Below, in pieces: positions 41,173 to 44,432 of a stretch of 44,432 bases of DNA; position 1 is the first letter of the stretch, and each line of letters starts with the position of its first letter. Source of the DNA: CAZIMM01 sp964540415 (GTDB lineage Bacteria; Bacillota; Clostridia; Oscillospirales; Acutalibacteraceae); assembly GCA_964540415.1 (NCBI GenBank), contig CAZIMM010000011.1:1-44432 (forward strand), written 5' to 3'. Made by a program: the position numbers and the translations under genes. The notes beneath the pieces were generated by a model, which did not search any database, was not told the origin of the DNA, and saw only the letters and a program-made list of their open reading frames with translations.

Positions 41173-42414
41173 ATGGATTGGAAAAAGCTCATCGTCAAAA
41201 AGAATGAAATGGCAAAGTATATGGTGGACGAGATAACCTACATATGCAAGAACTTTGAAAAGCGTGCACCAGGCTCAAACGGCGAAAAACAGGCGTGCGA
41301 CTACATGGCGGATGTGCTCAGGGATCAATGCGGCTGCGAACGCACAGACGTGGAATCCTTTGAGGAACATCCCGGTTCTTTTTATGGCTGGATTTATCTG
41401 ACCTTCACTCTTCTCTTTGCGTCAATCATCACCTTCTTCTTTTTCCCCCTTGCGTCAATCATCATGATTGTAATCGGCTTTCTCTTTGCGTTTTTGCAGT
41501 TCGGGTTCTACTATAAGGCTGTTGACGCTCTTTTCCCGAAAAAGACGGGACATAACGTCACTGCCGTCAAAAAGTGCTCGGGTGAGGTCAAACGCCGCAT
41601 CTTCTTTAACGGCCATCCGGACGCCGCTTGGGAATGGCCTGTGAATTATCTTCTCGGCGGAGTCGGTTTTGAGGGTCAAGCGGTTATCTCGGTGCTCGGC
41701 GCTCTGTATTACCTTGTAATTTCAATTATTTATGTTATAAAGTACGGTGTCGGCTTCGGCATGATTGACAAAACCTCCGCGCTGTATACCTGTGCGCTCT
41801 GGGGTCTGCTCTTTACACCGTTCTTCTTCGGAATGTACTTCATGTGGAACAAGAGACGCGTGGTTGACGGCGCAAACGACAATCTCACCGGATGCTACAT
41901 GGGAATTGCAATCCTCAAGGCTCTCAAAGACGAGGGGATTGAGCTTGAAAACACCGAAGTCGGAGTTATCCTCAGCGGCTCGGAGGAGGCGGGACTTCGC
42001 GGTGCGAAGGCTTGGTGCGAAAAACACAAGGGCGAATTTGATGATGTGCCGACATTCATTTTTTCATACGACACAATTCATGACCCCAAATATCTCATGA
42101 CAAATTACCGCGACCTCAATGCCACCGTGAAGGCTGACAAGGACGTTTCCGATCTCTTCATGGAAGCGGCGGCTGAATTAGGTGTTGCCTGCCAGAAGGG
42201 TCTGGTGCCTCCGCTGGGCGGCGCGACCGATTCCGCAGCTTTTGCACAGGCAGGTATGCGTTCAACCGGCATCACGGGGCTCAACCACAAGCTGGAGTCA
42301 TATTACCATACTCGCAAGGATTCATACGACAATCTGAATCAGTCCGGCCTTGCGGACTGCTACGCCGTGAGCATGAAGGCACTCGAAATGTTTGACGGAG
42401 GAGCAAAGCAGTAA
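41173..42414 (+). CDS. Membrane-embedded M28-family zinc peptidase
   Basis: A 413-residue protein with the M28 aminopeptidase zinc site: His148 (NGHPD), Asp236 (GANDNLTG), catalytic Glu271 and ligand Glu272 (GSEEAGLRG), Asp300 (FSYDTI) and His379 (SYYHTRKDSYDN). Unusually, two hydrophobic pairs interrupt the fold: about residues 73-115 before the first ligand and about 168-226 between the first and second ligands, giving about four membrane helices and probably a cytosolic or membrane-edge active site. No signal peptide. ATG follows GAAGGGA. Last gene of the unit with the lipoprotein and HAD phosphatase; terminator at 42453. Confidence 0.88.
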   Translation: MDWKKLIVKKNEMAKYMVDEITYICKNFEKRAPGSNGEKQACDYMADVLRDQCGCERTDVESFEEHPGSFYGWIYLTFTLLFASIITFFFFPLASIIMIVIGFLFAFLQFGFYYKAVDALFPKKTGHNVTAVKKCSGEVKRRIFFNGHPDAAWEWPVNYLLGGVGFEGQAVISVLGALYYLVISIIYVIKYGVGFGMIDKTSALYTCALWGLLFTPFFFGMYFMWNKRRVVDGANDNLTGCYMGIAILKALKDEGIELENTEVGVILSGSEEAGLRGAKAWCEKHKGEFDDVPTFIFSYDTIHDPKYLMTNYRDLNATVKADKDVSDLFMEAAAELGVACQKGLVPPLGGATDSAAFAQAGMRSTGITGLNHKLESYYHTRKDSYDNLNQSGLADCYAVSMKALEMFDGGAKQ

Positions 42415-42452
42415 TTAAAAGCGTATAAATTCGGGAAAAAGTTAAAAATAAT

Positions 42453-42492
42453 AAGAAGCGGACGGTAATTTTCGACTTACCGTCCGCTTCTT
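42453..42492. terminator. Strong rho-independent terminator
   Basis: A perfect 16-bp stem (42453-42468 with 42477-42492, 8-nt loop), with T residues at the end of the second arm and just after it. It ends the M28 peptidase transcript. The rest of 42493-42595 is AT-rich and presumably holds the promoter of the deacetylase gene, which I cannot place confidently. Confidence 0.82.
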
Positions 42493-42595
42493 TGACGTAT
42501 TACAACATTGTAATTGAATTGTAATGCAAATTATCTTTACTTTGATTGATATAAATGTTAAACTTGAATGTACTATTTGAAAGGGCAGGCGCAAC

Positions 42596-43495
42596 ATGGC
42601 AAGGCGAAAAAGATACAACAGCAACACTTTGAAGCTGCGGCGCAGAAAAATGCTGTCAACGGCGATTGTCGTTGTCGCTGCTTTCCTTGCGGGAATCGGC
42701 CTAATCACTGCCGCATTCAATTCCGGGGGCTCAAGGGATGTCACCGAGCCGAGCGGAAATACAACTCAGGAAACAACCACATTTGAATATCTGACAACTC
42801 ACGCCGAAACACCAACCACTGCTTCAAAAACAACCGAAGCGGAAACGGAGACAAAGCCGGAGAATACAAAGAAAATTGCTTATCTCACTTTTGACGACGG
42901 CCCGTCAGCCAACACTCCGAAGATACTCAAAGTTCTTAAGGAAAAGAAGGCTGTTGCAACATTCTTCGTTATCAGGAGCGATCACACGGAATATTACGAC
43001 GATATAATTAATGCCGGCTGTGCCATCGGGCTGCACACTTATTCACACGACTATTCCAAGATATACTCATCCGAAAAATCATATTTCGAGGATTTAAAAA
43101 AGATATCCGATTATGTTGAAAAATATGCACATGTTAAATCAATGATTGTCCGTCTGCCGGGCGGCAGCAGCAACACGGTGAGCAAAAAGTATTCCCCCGG
43201 AATCATCACCGCAGTCACCGGTTCTCTGCTTGACAAGGGATACAGCTATTTTGACTGGAACGTGGATTCGGGCGACGCAGCGGGAAACCATGTTGCAAAG
43301 GCAAAGCTGATTTCCAATGTTAAAGAGGGAACGATGGGGATGAAAACAATCAACATCCTCATGCACGACGCCGTAACAAAGGATACAACGGTTCAGGCAC
43401 TGCCCGACATCATTGATTACCTGCGGGACGAGGGCTACACCTTTGAGGTTCTCACAACCGACAGCAAGCCGATAAGGCATAAGGTGCTCAACTGA
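42596..43495 (+). CDS. Polysaccharide deacetylase, peptidoglycan GlcNAc deacetylase-like
   Basis: Basic N-terminus, one membrane anchor (about 20-42), a Thr-rich linker (about 46-90) and a NodB domain of 200 residues. Key sites are TFDDGPS (catalytic Asp100, metal Asp101), HTYSH (His147, His151), the RLPGGSSN motif at 186-193 and the C-terminal ILMHD histidine. The R-x-P-G-G form and anchor suggest de-N-acetylation of peptidoglycan, giving lysozyme resistance, but chitin-type substrates are not excluded. ATG follows GAAAGGGCAGG. Monocistronic: terminators lie on both sides (42453 and 43509). Confidence 0.92.
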   Translation: MARRKRYNSNTLKLRRRKMLSTAIVVVAAFLAGIGLITAAFNSGGSRDVTEPSGNTTQETTTFEYLTTHAETPTTASKTTEAETETKPENTKKIAYLTFDDGPSANTPKILKVLKEKKAVATFFVIRSDHTEYYDDIINAGCAIGLHTYSHDYSKIYSSEKSYFEDLKKISDYVEKYAHVKSMIVRLPGGSSNTVSKKYSPGIITAVTGSLLDKGYSYFDWNVDSGDAAGNHVAKAKLISNVKEGTMGMKTINILMHDAVTKDTTVQALPDIIDYLRDEGYTFEVLTTDSKPIRHKVLN

Positions 43496-43508
43496 ACAAT
43501 CAACAAAA

Positions 43509-43539
43509 AAGAGTCTGTGCCGAAATGGCACAGACTCTT
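43509..43539. terminator. Bidirectional rho-independent terminator
   Basis: A perfect 13-bp stem (43509-43521 with 43527-43539, loop GAAAT). The minus strand continues with six T, serving the RNase Y gene; the plus strand continues GTGTTTTG, serving the deacetylase gene. Confidence 0.88.
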
Positions 43540-43559
43540 GTGTTTTGGTGGATATCCGT

Positions 43560-44432
43560 TTATTTTGCAAAGTCAATCGCACGGTTTTCACGGATAATGT
43601 GAACCTTAATCTGTCCGGGATACTCAAGCTCGCTCTCGATTTTCTTGACAATGTCATGAGCAATGAGAACCATTTTATCGTCCGTAATGATTTCCGGCTT
43701 GACCATAATGCGCACCTCGCGCCCCGCCTGGATGGCGAATGAACGTTCAACGCCGTCAAACGAACAGGCGATTTCTTCAAGTTTTTCAAGGCGCTTAATG
43801 TAATTCTGAATGTTTTCACGCCGTGCTCCCGGCCGTGCCGCCGAAATGGCGTCCGCCGCCTGAACGAGGCAGGCAACAACGGTTTTCGCTTCAACGTCGC
43901 CGTGGTGAGCCTGGATTGCGTGTATAACCTGTTCGCTCTCTTTGTATTTTTTGGCGTATTCAACGCCCAGCTCGATATGTGAGCCGTCAAACTCATGGTC
44001 GAGTGCTTTGCCGAGGTCGTGCAAAAGGCCTGCTCTCTTTGCAAGCTTGACGTCGGCGCCAAGTTCCGCCGCCATAAGACCTGCAATATAGGAAACCTCA
44101 AGCGAATGGTTGAGCACGTTTTGGCCGTAGCTTGTTCTGTATTTAAGCTTGCCGAGAAGCTTGACAAGCTCCGGATGAACACCGTTGACGCCCGCGTCGA
44201 TAAGTGCGTGCTCGCCTGTCTGCTTGATGGTGGCATCGACCTCTCTGCGTGCCTTCTCATACATCTCTTCAATACGCGCGGGATGTATCCTGCCGTCGGC
44301 AATAAGCTTTTCGAGGGTTACCCTTGCCACCTCACGGCGCACCGGGTCAAAGCTGGAAATGGTTATCGCCTCGGGTGTATCGTCTATTATAAGGTCAACT
44401 CCGGCGATAGTCTCAAGTGTGCGGACATTTCT
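43560..44432 (-). CDS. rny: Ribonuclease Y, 5' end cut by window edge
   Basis: RNase Y is the membrane-bound endonuclease that starts mRNA decay in Firmicutes. The visible 290 residues run from RNVRTLETIAGVDLIIDDTPEAI, the end of the KH domain, through the HD domain (NHSLEVSYIAGL, LLHDLGKALDHE with the metal-binding His-Asp, and QAHHGD) to the C-terminal region ending IRENRAIDFAK. The membrane helix, coiled coil and start codon lie beyond the right edge, so the apparent GTG start at 44342 is internal. The terminator at 43509 follows. Confidence 0.96.
   Translation of the reverse strand, partial: RNVRTLETIAGVDLIIDDTPEAITISSFDPVRREVARVTLEKLIADGRIHPARIEEMYEKARREVDATIKQTGEHALIDAGVNGVHPELVKLLGKLKYRTSYGQNVLNHSLEVSYIAGLMAAELGADVKLAKRAGLLHDLGKALDHEFDGSHIELGVEYAKKYKESEQVIHAIQAHHGDVEAKTVVACLVQAADAISAARPGARRENIQNYIKRLEKLEEIACSFDGVERSFAIQAGREVRIMVKPEIITDDKMVLIAHDIVKKIESELEYPGQIKVHIIRENRAIDFAK

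Overview
The window looks like a chromosomal scaffold piece from an uncultured, anaerobic, low-to-mid GC Clostridia (Firmicutes) bacterium, probably a gut organism related to Oscillospiraceae/Christensenellaceae; this is inference from gene content. Pointers are a rimP-nusA-ylxR-infB-rbfA-nrnA-truB-ribF cluster, DnaD and a DnaI-like loader, RNase Y, a PerR-type regulator with a reverse rubrerythrin, an oxygen-independent sulfatase maturase, and frequent TTG starts behind strong Shine-Dalgarno sequences. Two runs of exactly 10 N (12979-12988 and 34708-34717) are assembly gaps; each cuts one gene and artificially shifts its frame. No rRNA, tRNA, CRISPR array, IS element or intact prophage was recognised.

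Layout. 1-2580 (minus): ethanolamine catabolism, eutA then eutB (eutB runs off the left edge). A perfect 33-bp palindrome at 2608-2640 contains two face-to-face sigma70-type promoters, one for eutA and one for a membrane-anchored leucine-rich-repeat protein (2680-3870). 3917-11483 (plus): translation/RNA-metabolism operon ending in ribF, with its own promoter and a leader hairpin. 11545-13691: a small lipoprotein and a secreted metallophosphoesterase. 13686-14728 (minus): dCMP deaminase and an unknown protein. 14821-19507 (plus): a short QueG-like Fe-S protein, then a GH30 glycosidase with a GPH/MFS sugar transporter carrying a long charged C-terminal tail. 19649-20239: an AT-richer pair, a C-terminal fragment of an ADP-ribosyltransferase domain and a small Cys-containing protein, probably horizontally acquired remnants.

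20466-21424 (minus): perR and reverse rubrerythrin behind a promoter with an inverted-repeat operator. 21616-24850 (plus): folD, anaerobic sulfatase maturase and a Cys-type sulfatase, tightly packed. 24956-29872 (plus): asnA, a secreted metallophosphoesterase, a GH130 mannoside-phosphorylase-like enzyme and a second secreted metallophosphoesterase with a fibronectin-like tail. 30065-37340 (minus): dnaD, dnaI-like loader, EIIC-like membrane protein, tex, a MATE exporter and a polyisoprenyl-phosphate sugar transferase. 37382-39433 (minus): a large (alpha/alpha)6-type putative glycosidase. 39661-42414 (plus): a lipoprotein, a HAD phosphatase and a membrane-embedded M28 peptidase. 42596-43495: a peptidoglycan-deacetylase-like protein. 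43560-44432 (minus): the 3' part of the RNase Y gene.

Taken together, housekeeping blocks alternate with small glycan-foraging modules (GH30 plus transporter, sulfatase plus maturase, GH130 plus phosphoesterases, six-hairpin glycosidase) and surface lipoproteins. The strongest non-gene signal is the symmetric divergent promoter at 2608-2640. The least explained proteins are the 290-residue transporter tail, the six-hairpin enzyme, the ADP-ribosyltransferase fragment pair and the unknown protein at 13686-14216.
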